Of a stretch of DNA of 64,000 bases, positions 10,618-22,279 are shown piece after piece; position 1 is the first letter of the stretch; each line of letters opens with the position of its first letter. Under the pieces are notes generated by a model. That model was not told the origin of the DNA. It saw only the letters and a program-made list of their open reading frames with translations, and made no database searches. The stretch is taken from NCBI GenBank assembly GCA_003427395.1, contig BFEA01000083.1, forward strand, positions 2,697,724 to 2,761,723. Direction: 5' to 3'. This DNA is from Chara braunii (Eukaryota; Streptophyta; Charophyceae; Charales; Characeae). Position numbers and translations under genes: made by a program.

Positions 10618-11846
10618 TGTTACATGCCCAGTTGGGCGATGTACATATAAAACCGAGGATCTGTAATGTGATAAAAAGAACTAAATGGACAATGCATTGT
10701 AAGGGAAATCTCAATAAGCAGTGTGCATCCTGATACATAGAAACATGGTGCTTCATAGCGCAGGGGAAAACTTAGATACAAGTCCTGACTTGAACGAGAC
10801 TGACCTCTATCATGTAGTGTAAGATAGCGCAGCAGAATGTTAAAATACCAATGACTAGCCCAATCAATGTTGCAACGCAGACTAAACATACATCATCCTC
10901 ATCACAAGGTGTGAAGAGACCTGGCGCTATACACAGGAAGAAGGCGCCATGCCTTGATCACTCACAGACGAAGACGAGGGGAACAAACGAAGAAGAGGGG
11001 GAGAGATGAGAATGTCGTCAACACCAAGTCTTTGTCACAAGTCCCAAATAATCCCTCGTCAAAATATCTGAAGCCCAAATGTCGAGTCTGGATCCAAATG
11101 TCACGAAGCTCTCACTTTCTCTCGTAGTCTGCTGATGCAGTGAAGTCAGGTAGGGAGAGGGTGAGAGGGAGATGGTGGGCTAAGAAGAGGAAGAAGAATA
11201 ACTCTCTCTCTCTCTCTCTCATGTGCCATATACTAACCTGTGAAGATGACGTTGTGATGCAGGTACCTCGAAGACGAAGCTGGAGCTATGGCGTTGCAAG
11301 TAAGTATCCTTGGCCTCCGCCCAATCTCTCTCTCTCTAGTACTACTCTAACTCCTATGGCGCCCAACGCTGAAGACTACTGCTAGCGCTACAACTACTCC
11401 TGCAACGCTCCTCCAAAGTGCTGCTGCCGAATCCTGAAGAGTACCTCCTGCCTCCTGAACTGCATGTGAAGTGCCTGGGAAGTACCTAGGAACTACCTAC
11501 CGGCCTGCAGGGCGGGCCAGTCCTATGTAGTGCTGGCCCGTCCAGGAGGCTGCTTTTGCCAATGCCAAAACGTGCAAGACCCTGGCGTTGAAGCTCAATC
11601 AGGGGTTGTCTTGAAAACAGGTCTGAAATGGCCTATGCTAAAACCTTGGTTTGTTGCCTGAGTTTCAGGGCAGGTCGGACTGATGAGGGCCTGAAAATGA
11701 CCCTCAGTTTCAGGCTGAAAATACCTAGGGTCGGAAAGACCTTGATTTAGCCCGAAAGGACACAGGGCCTGTAAGGCTTTTGGCCTGAAAACATCACGAG
11801 CCTGAAAGGGGGCCCGTGCAACTTGTTGCAGGCGTAACATGTAACA
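10618..11846 (-). repeat. Element A 5' LTR
   Basis: TGTTACATGCCC to CATGTAACA, colinear with 3041-4349 apart from small indels; about 80 bp shorter, mainly in the 3' palindromic repeat region and a missing short duplication near 11365. Confidence 0.95.
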
Positions 11847-13024
11847 GTGTGTCTGTTGGTCGACACAGTGTTCGGGTGGGAACTCGGACTGACACTCAGT
11901 GGCCATAGCCTCTAGATGAGATGAGTTGACGTACGCTGAGTTCCTGGCCTAAGGCCTTATTTTTGAGTTTTTGTGTGGGTGCAGTGTGCCGTCACAAGTT
12001 TGTTACTGATTCTGAGTTCACGAAGTTGTGTTGCCATTGACACCTTATGTATGCATGTTGCAAGGGAAATTGAGACAAGTCTAATTTGCACCCGTATCAT
12101 AGTTGTTTCCCGTTGTTTGTGCCATCGCACCGACTGTCGCGAAGAAAAATAAGACTGCGGCGCAAAGAAGAAGAGAGAGAGAAAGAGGAACGCCCACAAA
12201 GAGGGAAAAGATAGATGCCAAGCTCGGAGGGAGAAGAAGACCAGTGGGTTGAAGGAGTGGAAGAGAGAAAGGGGGAGCGAGAGAGGTGAAGAAGGTGAAA
12301 AGGAAGAGGAAGTCGGCCATAGTCGAGCTCGAGGACAAGGAAAGAGAGGTTGACGAAGTGGGAAGAAGCCCCCATAGTCAGACGTCGGAAAGTTGACCAT
12401 CGAGAGTTGACCGACTTGACCAAGCATTGACCGGTGTTGATCGAGGGTTGACTGGCGTTGATCAGAGGTTGACCGACGTTGATCGGTGTTGTTGACCAGG
12501 TTGGAGTGCAGAGCAAGGAGCAGTATAATCCCTTCAAGCCCACGCCCTTGTCCCTGATGAGCTGTGGATGTTGCGCACTCACCTTGGTACTTGCTGAAGA
12601 GTCTGTCATTTCTTTCTGCATCAAGTCTGTCCTGTCCAGGTCGATAGGTTCCATGCATGTGGTCTGATAGAGGCTGTGAGCTAGTGTCTGCACGAGACTT
12701 AGTAGGGGTGAGGTGTATCTGACACTGGACGACTTGGGAAATCACCCCAAGGATCGGTACAAACCAGTAGGTTGCTCTGGGTGGTACAGTATACGTGAAC
12801 TCCGAGTTGCAGAGCGGGTGTCCAGTCTGTCTAAGTCTTGAGAGGACTTTGATTGTGATTGTTGTCCTGACAGCGACGTTAAAGAATTCCTGAGGAGTTG
12901 TGGGGGACCTCTTTGAAATGCCTCCTGATCAGCCAATAGTCTCGTAGTGACAGACTAGCAGTAGCTTAGGCTAGAATCGTGTAGTTGACAGAGGGTCGAT
13001 CTGAAGCCGAAGCCAGGTGGGATT
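11847..13024. other. Unassigned right flank of element A
   Basis: No recognisable protein. The minus strand is open for 262 codons (12745-11957), but the translation is low-complexity Ser/Leu/Phe-rich and looks like a by-product of GA-rich plus-strand sequence (12140-12330). A TTGAC cluster inside it is listed separately. Confidence 0.5.
12391..12500 (+). repeat. TTGAC (W-box-like) minisatellite
   Basis: TTGAC occurs seven times in about 100 bp (near 12393, 12407, 12416, 12427, 12448, 12469 and 12491), embedded in a degenerate ~21-bp unit of the form GTTGACCGACGTTGATCGG. TTGAC[CT] is the core bound by WRKY factors in plants; whether it works here is unknown. Confidence 0.75.
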
Positions 13025-13195
13025 GGTGTATGTGGCTGCGACCGCATCCGACGTCTCTGGAAAGATTGGTGACTGTGGTTGCGAAAGCATCAGACGATTG
13101 TGGAAAAATTGGTGACTGTGGTTGCGGAAGTATCCGATGGTTGTGGAAAGATAGGTGATTGTGGTTTTGAAAGCATCCAAAGGCTGTGGTAACCC
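13025..13195 (+). repeat. ~44-bp minisatellite
   Basis: Four degenerate units of the form GGTGACTGTGGTTGCGAAAG + CATC.GA..ATTGTGGAAA, starting near 13025, 13067, 13110 and 13154. Confidence 0.8.
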
Positions 13196-13660
13196 GGCTG
13201 AAGCGGAGGAAAGACCTCTATAATCGGGTAGAAGTCAGACTCTAGAGGTCATGTCTACGTGTTAAGGAGTGGAATCGCCAGAGATTGTGCCCCTACCAAC
13301 ATGGTAACCACCGGGACCGGAACTAGCACAACCCTGTATAGTAATGTACAGGAAAAAAGAGTTGTCGCAATTCTTCACGAAAAGAGGGAGAAGATGGAGA
13401 AGAAGGACCTGATCCGGCAGACCAAGAAATTGGCCCTGCTGGAAGAAGCAGCAATGAAGCGCCGATAATACACATTTCGTTAAAAATGAACCTTTTGATT
13501 GTTCATTTTTTGTAACAAAGCTGAAATTCATGTTGGAGCGACATAAATGAGAGAGGAGCGACATAACTAAGGATAAATCGATACAATTATTATTAAGTGT
13601 TGCTAAGTGGGCAGTGCCATGGGTCTCGCAAGATCAACAACCTCCATCGCTTAGAGTACT
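13196..13660. other. Unassigned sequence
   Basis: A 69-codon plus-strand frame (13259-13468) has a Lys/Glu-rich, coiled-coil-like C-terminus (EKREKMEKKDLIRQTKKLA). It resembles Gag-type coiled-coil fragments but is too short to assign. Confidence 0.4.
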
Positions 13661-14600
13661 CGACCCATCAACCTGCAACTTGTTACTTGGCCTATGACAT
13701 GTACTGAGTCGACCGTCCGCCGCCCCCATACCCCCCCCCCCCCCAAAACCACCCCAGTAGACCAACGGTGACCTACACCCTTAAAATCATTGTAACATAG
13801 AATTTCTCCCTTGTTGGCTATTTTCGAGGTAGCCTTTTGGAGCGGCCGCTCTACAACTCAGAATAAACTCCAGGTTTGTTCGAGTGCTCCCATCAACCTG
13901 CAACTTGTAACAGGGCTTATGACACCTGCTGACGATCCCCTCCACCACGCCCTACCCCAACACCCTAGCCCCCTGGAAGTCACATTCTTCCCTTTTGGCT
14001 ATTTTCGAGGTGAGTGGACCACACCTTAACCCTTGGAAGTCACATTTTCCCCTCTTGGCTATTTTCGAGGTGCGTGGACCAGTTTCAGGGCCTATGACAT
14101 CCAAACCCTCCGCTCAACCCCCCNNNNNNNNNNNNNNNNNNNNNNNNNNNNNNNNNNNNNNNNNNNNNNNNCCCCCAATATCCCAGCACCCCGACCCCCA
14201 GGAAATCACATTATGCCCATTTGGCTAATTTCGAGGTGAGCGGCATCTGAAAAATGAGTACGTTTTCCTGCATGTCACCCGACGAGACTTCTTTGCTGCA
14301 CCCTAACCCCCTTGGTATAACTTTTTGTTCTTTGTCGGACAATCTTAATAGTACACTGCAAGTTCTTTTGTCGGGCAAAGATCCTCAACTTCAAAACTTA
14401 ATATCGCACTACAAATGTTGACTGAACAATCCGAATCTCAACACCCCAACCCTCTTCAAAATCACATTGACCCCTTTTGGAAATCACATTCTGTCCTTTT
14501 GGCTATTTTCGAGGTGAGCGGCATCTGATAAATGAGCACTTGGTTTTGTATTCCTGCAATCCGAGCCTCAACACCCTAACCCTCTGAATATGGAGTGAAT
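13661..14600. repeat. Degenerate C-rich repeat block
   Basis: Two families of repeats interleave. TTTTGGCTATTTTCGAGGTG recurs near 13816, 13996, 14056, 14218 and 14498. CAACCTGCAACTTGT with a following CTATGACA recurs near 13670 and 13895. C runs interrupt both. The 48-N gap lies inside. Confidence 0.7.
14124..14171. other. Assembly gap (48 N)
   Basis: N run bounded by C tracts on both sides, inside a repeat block; the size is probably nominal. Confidence 0.99.
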
Positions 14601-15060
14601 CTTAAACTACGAATTAATTTGCAAATTCTTTCGCACACGTTCTAAGCGCGTCATTATTTCCAGCGAACAAAGGCGGAGGACAAAATCTTAAACAACGAAT
14701 TAATTCCTAAATGTTTTTGCACACTTTGTCGTTGGAAGATGTGAGGAGGCGTTGTAAGCGGGATAAAAATGTCACACACTAAGTCATTGGAAGAGGTCAG
14801 AAGGCGCTGTAAGCAGGACAGTAATGTCTGTCAGCAAAGTTGGATTACCCAATTTCAAACTCGAAAATATTTCGTATATAAGTACCTTGTCCATACTGAG
14901 CCTGACAATTGTGATGCATCGTACAGTTCTTACTCTCGCAGATGTGAATCGTTGCAATTCTGATGCATCTTTATCCGTCAATACGGCAGTTGAGCGCGGA
15001 ATAAAATCAAAGCGCAGGAGTAAGGCATCACACATTTTTAAGGTCTACCATCAGACGTAA
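14601..15060. repeat. Short duplicated segments
   Basis: CTTAAACTACGAATTAATT is repeated with changes near 14610 and 14688. GTC[GA]TTGGAAGA recurs near 14729 and 14783 followed in each case by a GGCG[TC]TGTAAGC word. A TATATAAG sequence sits at about 14875, but I see no gene to attach it to. Confidence 0.6.
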
Positions 15061-15880
15061 CATAAAGGCGAGTGAAAACTCACGGTACAAGCGCCAACAA
15101 TTATTATTCATTGTTAATGCTCATATCCGCATTGTATGAGATTCCAACTGGATTTCGCGCTCGCTCACCCATCGCAGACCCGGTGTCGACCCCTTAGCGA
15201 AAAGGAATGGGCATCGAGAATTGCAAAAGCGACGACGACGAGTGCACATTAAATGTTTTTGTAACCCTTTTAGCGATACGTTAAGGCGTCGTGCACCTCT
15301 TTTAGCGATGATCATTTTGGCGAACTTGCAGATATGAACAAAGGAGTCTGTAAAATAACGTCAAGCTCACATATTTCCTGGCGAAAATTGGTTTTCGAAT
15401 TGCGAATAAGTTCGCAATTGTCATAGGAAAGCAACAGTCAACATTCACTGGAGATACTAAGGAGGGTGGTTGCGGGGAAGAGGGCACAATAGAGAGGGTG
15501 AACCGAAAAATGGGGTACGCGCAGAAGAGGGGTGAGTCAAAATATGTGAAAACTGGGCTCGGGGGGGAGGACTTTCAGACCATAAAGTCTTGCGTAAGAA
15601 AAAAATAAGCACGAAATATTTTGGCGATCAAGAAGAAATCATTGATATCTTTCACCAACATCTTGCTAAATGAATTCTAAGATAAGCACGAAACAATCTG
15701 GAGACCAAGAACAAATCATTGACATATTTCACCAACATTTTGCTACATGAACCAGAGTATCGAGTCCAATTAGCACGAGTGTAAACAATGTCCACAACAG
15801 GACAAAGACTTCACATGAGTAACACAGGAGCACAACCTGGAAACGAATAAAGACAGCAAGACGCTGCCGCGGTCGTAGAA
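15061..15880. other. Unassigned sequence
   Basis: No protein or structural motif recognised. A direct repeat built on TAAGCACGAAA and TTTCACCAACAT.TTGCTA occurs near 15606-15670 and 15683-15747. Confidence 0.5.
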
Positions 15881-16433
15881 GACATAAGGAGAATAACCCG
15901 AAAACAAACAAAGGCAGCACGCAACTGGGATATTCACATCCCATATCTAAGTGTCAACTTAAAAAATACTGAACCACGTGGCTGAGATATTCACATCGAC
16001 ATCTAAGCGTCTACTTCACCTAAGCGTCCGCTGCAACCCTCTAGCTGATGTCGGGCAGCAAGGAATGAGAATAACCTGAAAACAAACGAAGGCAGCACGA
16101 CGCTGGCAGGGTCCAAAAAAACTGGTCACACGAGGCTGCGCCATTTACATCGGAAAAACAAAAAAAAACAAGAAATCCAAAGAAAGTCCTACGAGTAAAG
16201 TTGTCAGGTTCCTTGAAATGAAGAACCCTTAAAAAATATTGCAGCACGAGGCCGGGATTTTCACATCGACATCTAAGCGTGTACTTGATCAAAGTGTTCA
16301 CTACAATCCTCTACCTCATCAAATCAACATCACAGCTCGAGCCGACTGACTGCTAGACTAAGTGGGAATAAATTCACACTTCTGCTTATGGCCTTGTGAA
16401 TAAAAAACTTTGCATATTTTTGAAATATGGATA
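15881..16433. repeat. Dispersed ~100-170 bp repeats next to the ULP1-like gene
   Basis: Copies of ATTCACATCGACATCTAAGCGT and GAGAATAACC.GAAAACAAAC occur near 15888, 15985, 16070 and 16258. They may be the 3' flank or a terminal intron of the minus-strand ULP1-like gene. Confidence 0.55.
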
Positions 16434-17130
16434 TTATTCTGAGCCTTGGAGTGTGTCCACCGCAATCCTCAGCCTGATGTTTGGAATGTCGCTTTGGTCT
16501 ATCGAAAATGATGGCGGATGACCGCGTGCCAGAAAAGAAGCGAAGGCGAGCATGAAAACACTGCAGCTCGACCCATTCGACTGCTGAGGGACACCATGAA
16601 CAACCTCCTTGGGGTCCGAGAGAAGTAGTTTCGTGTGTTGACCTAGTTGACGAACTGCTTCGTCAGTGAGGTATTTCGTGAAGTTGTCAAACACATGGGA
16701 AGAAAAACCGCCATCGTCTTGTAGGAGGGAGTCGTAGTACTCCAACCCTCCTTCACGGATGCATAATAGGGTCCAGTGCACTCAATTTTTATGAACAGGA
16801 ATCATTAGCATGTCGTACGAAAATATATTAACATATTTTGTTCATCTCGCAACCCTATCATGTCGAAATCCCTCATCGACGAGCTTGGTATAGAAAAATG
16901 GACTGAAAATATAAACAGATCGACACCCCGACAACGTAGAGTTGCCAAGCAAGGCCAAATAGGACTTCACCACCTCGTCCCAAAGCCATACCTCCTGATA
17001 GATTTTTTCTGCTCAACAGAATAGAACTGGTCCCTTTGCGGATCAAGGAAATCACCTCGTGGCCATTGCTGAAATCTCCGTAGATGTCCTGCAACATTCT
17101 TAAGTCTGTACGGTTAAGCTCCTCAGTAGC
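16434..17130 (-). pseudogene. ULP1/SENP-like SUMO protease catalytic domain (C48), C-terminal part
   Basis: C48 cysteine proteases process SUMO precursors and remove SUMO from proteins. Reading down from 17130: ATEELNRTDLRMLQD, then LIRKGTSSILLSRKNL, then in another frame VWLWDEVVKSYLALLG and SVYIFSPFFYTKLVDEGF, the [WL].DE....YL and SVYIF..FFY.KL blocks of the family. After about 60 bp with stops (an intron, or decay; I see no clean GT donor) the frame 16781-16434 gives HWTLLCI (catalytic His), EYYDSLLQ (Asp), VPQQSNGSSCSVFML (Gln and Cys) and a final helix LRIAVDTLQ. The usual NG.DCGVF reads NGSSCSVF. Element B starts exactly at 17131, within what looks like coding sequence. It could also be a protease captured by a DNA transposon. 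Confidence 0.75.
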
Positions 17131-17567
17131 TGTTGCATACTGTAACGTGCAGACCAGAACAAGAACCGACCTNTCAATACAAAGTACAAGATAACACAGC
17201 GGAAAACTTAGATACTAATGATCCGAACAATCATTATTGCAATGCAGCCCTGAATACACATCATCATCATCGTTATCTGGTGTGAAGGGGGTCTAGCACT
17301 TCACACAAGAAGACTGCGCCAGCCCCAACCATACACAGACGAAGAAGGAGGGGTTAGACGAAGAGGAGGGGAAGATGAGAATGTCGTCAACACCAAGTCT
17401 TGGCACATGCCCAAATAATCCCTTGTTGAAATGTCTGAATCCCAAATGTCCAGTTTGGATCCAATGTCGTCAAGTCTCAAGTCACAACTCTTTCTCTCTC
17501 TGTTGTAGTCGGAGAAGTCAGGTGGCGAGAGGGTGAGAAGAGATGGTGGACTTAGAAGAGGAAGAAG

Positions 17568-17637
<70 letters not shown>

Positions 17638-18346
17638 GTACTAACTTGTGAAGTTGGCGCCTTGATGCAGGTACCTCGAAGATGGAGCTGGAGCTATGGC
17701 GCCGCAGGTAAGTACTGCTGGCCTACGCCAGCCATCTCTTCCAACTCTACAATCTACCACCTATAGCGCCCAAAGCTGAAGACTGCAACTATGGCTATGG
17801 GCGCCCAGTGCCGAAGACTACTACTAGTGCTAATACTACTTCCTAGCACTGAAGACTACTGCAACGCTCCTCCTGAGTGCTACGGCCGAATCCTGAAGAC
17901 TACTCGTGCCTACTGACAACTACCTACCCGTGAAGTGCATGGGACTTCCTATGTACTACCGGGTGTGCCTCCTGACTGCAGGCGAGCAGTCTAGGAGGCT
18001 GTTCTTGCCAATACCGAAGGGAGGCAAGGGCTGCAGCTGCAGCTCCTGCTCGAGCTGGCATGGGGAACAGGCTATTTCTGGCCTGTTCCCGAAACCCTGT
18101 TTCCGTGCCTGAGTCTTAGGTAAGTCGAACATAATGAGGGCCTGAAAATGGCCCTCCGTTTCAGGCTGAAAAGCCTCTGGGCCTGAAAGGCCCAGAAATA
18201 GGCTGAAAACGGAATAGGGTCTGCATGCCCTCGTTTTCAGTTTTAGGCTGAAACGATCGGGGCCTGTAAGCCTTATTTTCTAGGCTTTTAGGCTGAAAGT
18301 GCGGGACGGGCCCTGCAGGGCCTGTGTGGCTATGCAGTATGCCACC
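17131..18346 (-). repeat. Element B 3' LTR
   Basis: Colinear with the other LTR. Holds a ~62-bp (CT)n tract at 17573-17634 that is much shorter in the partner, the antisense exon-like cassette (17639-17713), and TTTCAGGCTGAAA-type palindromes at 18140-18300. One ambiguous base at 17173. Confidence 0.94.
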
Positions 18347-18362
18347 CCCCCCCCTCCTTGAA
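18347..18362 (-). promoter_or_regulatory. Element B polypurine tract
   Basis: Minus strand reads CAAGGAGGGGGGGG directly against the 3' LTR. Confidence 0.85.
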
Positions 18363-18371
18363 AGACCGAGC

Positions 18372-20730
18372 TTACCTGTAAGGGCAAAGCTGTCTGTGTG
18401 AGGGAGGAACCACAGTCCGGGTGGGAGGGGCAGGTCGTGGGGGTCCCTTGGCTAACCTTTGACGTTCATAGTGAGTGTAGATCAACAGTGCAGATGCTTT
18501 CAAATCTGCTCCTGAAATCCACCGAGTGTCGTCGGGATCGCATGCTCCGAATGTAACTTTGTACTGTCGCGGCTTGCTGCCGTACTTGCATTTCGAGATG
18601 ACGCGGTCAACCTCCTGATGACCATCCATAGGAGGGTCCTGCGATCGTCGGCCCGGGAAGTTGTCGCTCTTAGCTGGTGTATATGTTGCCAGCTTCGAGG
18701 TGTGAAATACTGAATGGACCGTTAGATGCTCGGGAATGTTGATCACAAATGAAGGGCCATCAGGCTCATCGCCCACGGCTGCTGTCACAGACCAAGGTCC
18801 AAACCACTTGGGAAGCAGTTTGCGTGAAACATCCTGTTCCAGTGCAAACTCTTCCACGGAGACCCAAACCAAATCACTGGCGCAGATGGGACATGGTACG
18901 CGACACCTGTTGGCTTGCTGTTGCATGCGGACATGAGCCTTTTGCATGTTCGCGCGGGCTTGAGTCAGCAATTCCCTGTACTTCCGGACGAAAGCGGGAG
19001 AGCAGGCAGCGTCAATGTCAGCTGGTCGAGGGAAGAGAAGGTCAGCGAAGATCCGGCCTTTCCGTCCACCGTGGTGCAACTCGAATGGAGTCATGCCGAT
19101 CGCCGGATGCACCGAAGTATTGTAGGCGAACTCGATGTCGGGGAGGCGGTCAACCCAATCTTTCTGGTCCGGACGGATGAGCGTACGAAGCATCATTTGA
19201 GCGGTTTGATGTGCCCGCTCCGTCTGCCCGTCTGTCTGTGGGTGCCGAGCCGAACTTGGCTTCATCTTCGTGCCGGACTTCTGCATGAGAGCAGTCCAAA
19301 ATGCCGACATGAAGCGAGTGTCGCGGTCGCCGACTATGTCTTCTGGTACACCGTGGCTACAAATCCAACCGGTGTGCAGGAGGCATGCCAACTCGGGAGC
19401 CGTGGAGTAGTACTTGCGAGGAAGAAACCGTGCGTACTTACTCAATCGGTCCACAACCGTTAGGATGCAGTCGTGCCCGAGCCGCTCGCGAGGGAATGGA
19501 CAGGTGACGTCCATGGCAATGGAGAGCCCGGGTTCCCGTGGGATAGGCATCGGGCGTAACTCGTCGTAGGGATTGCGGTTGCGGGGCTTGCTGCGTCGGC
19601 AAACTTCGCAAGAGTCGCAATACCGAGTGACATCGGTAATGAGATCGGGCCATCGGAATCGCTGTCGAAGCCGTGCAATAGTGCGGTTGACTCCGAAATG
19701 GCCGGCGAGTCGTGAATCANGATACTCGNCGAGGAGGCGAGTCCGAAGACGGCGGTCGCGTGGGACACATAGTAAGTCNTTGCCTCTCGAGTGGAGGAGC
19801 AAGTACCCGTCGGCAATGCGATAGTGGCTGGCCGGCGGGTGATCCGAAGATAGTTGTGCATACAGCGTGGCGAAGTCCGGATCAGACTCATATGCCCGGA
19901 TGAAGTGTCGTTGAAGCTCCTCGTCGAATGCGAAGGAATGATGTGTCATAGCGCAAAGATCAGGTCTTTGCGAGAGTGCATCTGCTGCGCGATTTGAGAG
20001 GCCGGGAATATGTTTTGGTTTGAAGTCAAACTGGTCGATGAAGTACATCCATCGTCCGATCGTGGTGCTCACCGTATCCTGCGTCTTGTAGTAGGTCAAT
20101 GGATTGTTGTCCGTAACCCATGTGAACCTACGACGCCCAAGGAGGAAGTACCGCCATCGCTTGAGAACCATGACGAATGCGAGCAGCTCCTTCTTCCTTG
20201 CATCATCAAGCAAGTTGATGGGAGGCACTTTGTGGCTGAAATACTCCACAGGGTGCCAGTCGTCGTCATCGTGCTGTTCCAAGACTGCCCCAATGCCATA
20301 GCCGGAAGCGTCCGTAGTCACTCGCGTCGGCAGGGTGGGGTCATAGATGCTAAGGACGGGTGCCATGAGCATGGCCGTCTTGAGTGCTTGGAATGACCAG
20401 CGTGTGTCGTCATCGAATACGAATGGCACCTTTGGCGACTGTAACCTCGCCCTAGGTGCAGCAATCCTGGAGTATCCGGTGATGAATCGCTGATAGTAGC
20501 CCGCCAACCCCATGAATGAACGAACGTCCGTGGTGTTGGTGGGCTCGGGCCATACTCGCAGGGCCTCGATCTTGTCCGCAAGCGGACGGATGCCTTGCGG
20601 CGTCACATAGTGTCCCAAGTACTCCTGCTCCTGCCGTGCGAATTCGCACTTGTCACGGTTGGCTTTGTACTTGGCTTGTCGTAGCCACTCCAAAACGGTG
20701 CGCAAATGTTCCCATGCTCCTCCAAACTCC
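18372..20730 (-). CDS. pol: Element B pol: RT thumb, RNase H, integrase, chromodomain
   Basis: A single open frame to the stop at 18372. It begins sensibly near 20730 ([20 protein letters not shown]); the open frame reaches 20858 but that upstream part is out of phase. Order: RT thumb ([12 protein letters not shown]), RNase H ([40 protein letters not shown]), HHCC zinc-binding region (AGHFGVNRT to YCDSCEVC), integrase core with Asp in AMDVTCPFP, Asp in GDRDTRFMS and Glu in [10 protein letters not shown], the GPY/F-like KWFGPWSV, and a C-terminal chromodomain ([12 protein letters not shown] to [16 protein letters not shown]). The chromodomain would steer integration by binding modified histones. 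A few ambiguous bases at 19720-19780 give unknown residues. Confidence 0.93.
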
Positions 20731-21541
20731 GGGTGTACACCAAGATGTCGTCGAGGTAGATAAGTACGTAACGATCCAGCATATGTCGGAACTCCATTGT
20801 CATAGCCGCTTGGAAAGTGGCTGGGGCATTCGTAAGGCCAAATGGCATGACCAGCCATTCGAAATGCCCATATCGCATCTTAAACGCGGTCTTGTAGCGA
20901 TCCTCCTTGCGAATCTCGAGTTGGTGATATCCCGACTTGAGATCGAGCTTGGAGAAGAACTTGGCGCCGCCCAGTCGCTCGAGAAGATCGTCGATGCGTG
21001 GGAGAGGGCCGACGTTTCTGATCGTTTGCGCATTGAGCTTGCGATAATCGACGCACAAACGCAAATCCTTGTTCTTCTTCCGGACGAAGAGGACAGGGGC
21101 ACCGTATGGTGATGAGCTAGGCCGAATCCAACCTTTCTCCAGAAGGTCGTCGAGTTGTGCCCGAAGCACACTTAACTCTTCCTCGCTCATTCGGTAGATG
21201 CAACTGCGTGGAGGTACGGCCCCGTCCTCGAGGATGATCTCATGGCGGATGGGCCGATCCGGTACTACTTCGTGCGGGCCTTCGAACACGTCGTTGTAGG
21301 CGTCGAGAAGTTCGGTGATGCGTGGATCCGAAGATGAGTCCGTCGATGACGCGTCTTGGGGCGGGAGGGCGTGGAGAAAACACACCCCCATCTCCTCGAT
21401 GTCGTCTCTGATGATGGAGGCTCGCATGCTTGCGGCGGATACCACGTGACAGCCGACTGAAGGGTGAGGAGGAGCTACCGTGCATGGGACTAGTACTCTG
21501 TTCCGATCACGAATGTGAACGGTGCGGCGGTAGAAGTTCAC
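20603..21541 (-). pseudogene. pol: Element B reverse transcriptase
   Basis: Frame 21541-20603 carries the RT start ([16 protein letters not shown]), [51 protein letters not shown] and the catalytic [10 protein letters not shown] (about 20740-20766). After SLEEH the frame is lost near 20725. Comparison with the next frame and with element A shows that a single missing base (CATGGGAA where CATTGGGAA is expected) separates this part from the RNase H-integrase frame. The catalytic residues are intact, so one base and one upstream stop separate this copy from a readable pol. Confidence 0.9.
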
Positions 21542-21565
21542 CGGGTAATCCTCGCTTCGCAGCCA

Positions 21566-22279
21566 TTACATGCCCAAGATCATGTCGAATTTGGTGTCCA
21601 GAATGTCAAAGGACACCGCCTTACTTGCGTGAGGGGCGAAGTACATTGGGACGTCGTCAATGCACCGGTCGATTGACTTGTGCGTATGACCGTCCGCCAA
21701 TGTGACTTGCGTGGGCTGGGAATTCCTTCGGACTCGTGGGCCAAGGCCGGCGCGTACCATGAAATCCTGACTCATGTAGTTGCGAGATGCTCCGCAATCA
21801 ATCAAAGCGCTGCAGGTCGCCTCTCCAATCTGAATGCATACATATAGCAATGGTGCGTCGATGTCGTCGTACCGTTGCGTCTTGAACTCACGGTCGATCT
21901 TCGCAATGTAGGCGTGAAGGTCGACCACCTCTACTCCGGCGTCCATCACCGGAGTCAGTACTGCAGTGTGCAAGTAATCTCGCAATTGTGCCTTGAGCAT
22001 GTTGCAATGCGGTTTCGGCAAGCGACCGGACCGGGGCAGGGGCATCCATTGGAAGTCCTCAAAAGTCAACGGGTCGAGTTCTTCAAGACTTGACCATGTC
22101 GTCGAATCCCCGGCGGTAGATGACGGCGAAACTGCCGAATCGGTTGCCGATGGTGATGAAACCGTGCATGCGGTAGATTGTTGCACGTGGAGCGATTGGT
22201 CCAGCGGTGGAACCAAGTGGACAACATAATCCTCGTAAGTGTAACGAGGACTTGCGACATTCGCATCCTCCCCAGATGT
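21566..22279 (-). pseudogene. pol: Element B protease and gag-protease linker
   Basis: A Ser/Thr-rich linker (EELDPLTFEDFQWMPLP) precedes a retropepsin-like domain: SALIDCGASRNYMS with the active-site region D-C-G (normally D[ST]G), then FDILDTKFDMILGM. A TAA at 21566-21568 sits where element A has Pro in GMPWL, and the frame continues as [15 protein letters not shown] into RT. Upstream the frame opens after a TAA near 22279. Confidence 0.82.

Larger units (their letters stand above)
3041..11846 (-). mobile_element. Element A: decayed full-length chromodomain Ty3/Gypsy retrotransposon
   Basis: Reading on the minus strand the order is 5' LTR (10618-11846), primer site, leader, gag, protease, RT, RNase H, integrase, chromodomain, polypurine tract, 3' LTR (3041-4349). 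Both LTRs begin TGTTACATGC and the inverted complement GCATGTAACA closes them, a 10-bp terminal inverted repeat. RT before integrase places it in Ty3/Gypsy, and the C-terminal tail aligned with element B suggests a chromovirus. Coding regions contain several stops and frameshifts, and the YxDD catalytic box of RT is missing, so it is inactive. Flanks GCGTG and GTGTG may be a 5-bp target duplication with one change. Confidence 0.93.

Noticed and set aside
11957-12745. 262-codon minus-strand ORF
   Set aside because: Low-complexity Ser/Leu/Phe translation opposite GA-rich DNA, no domain.
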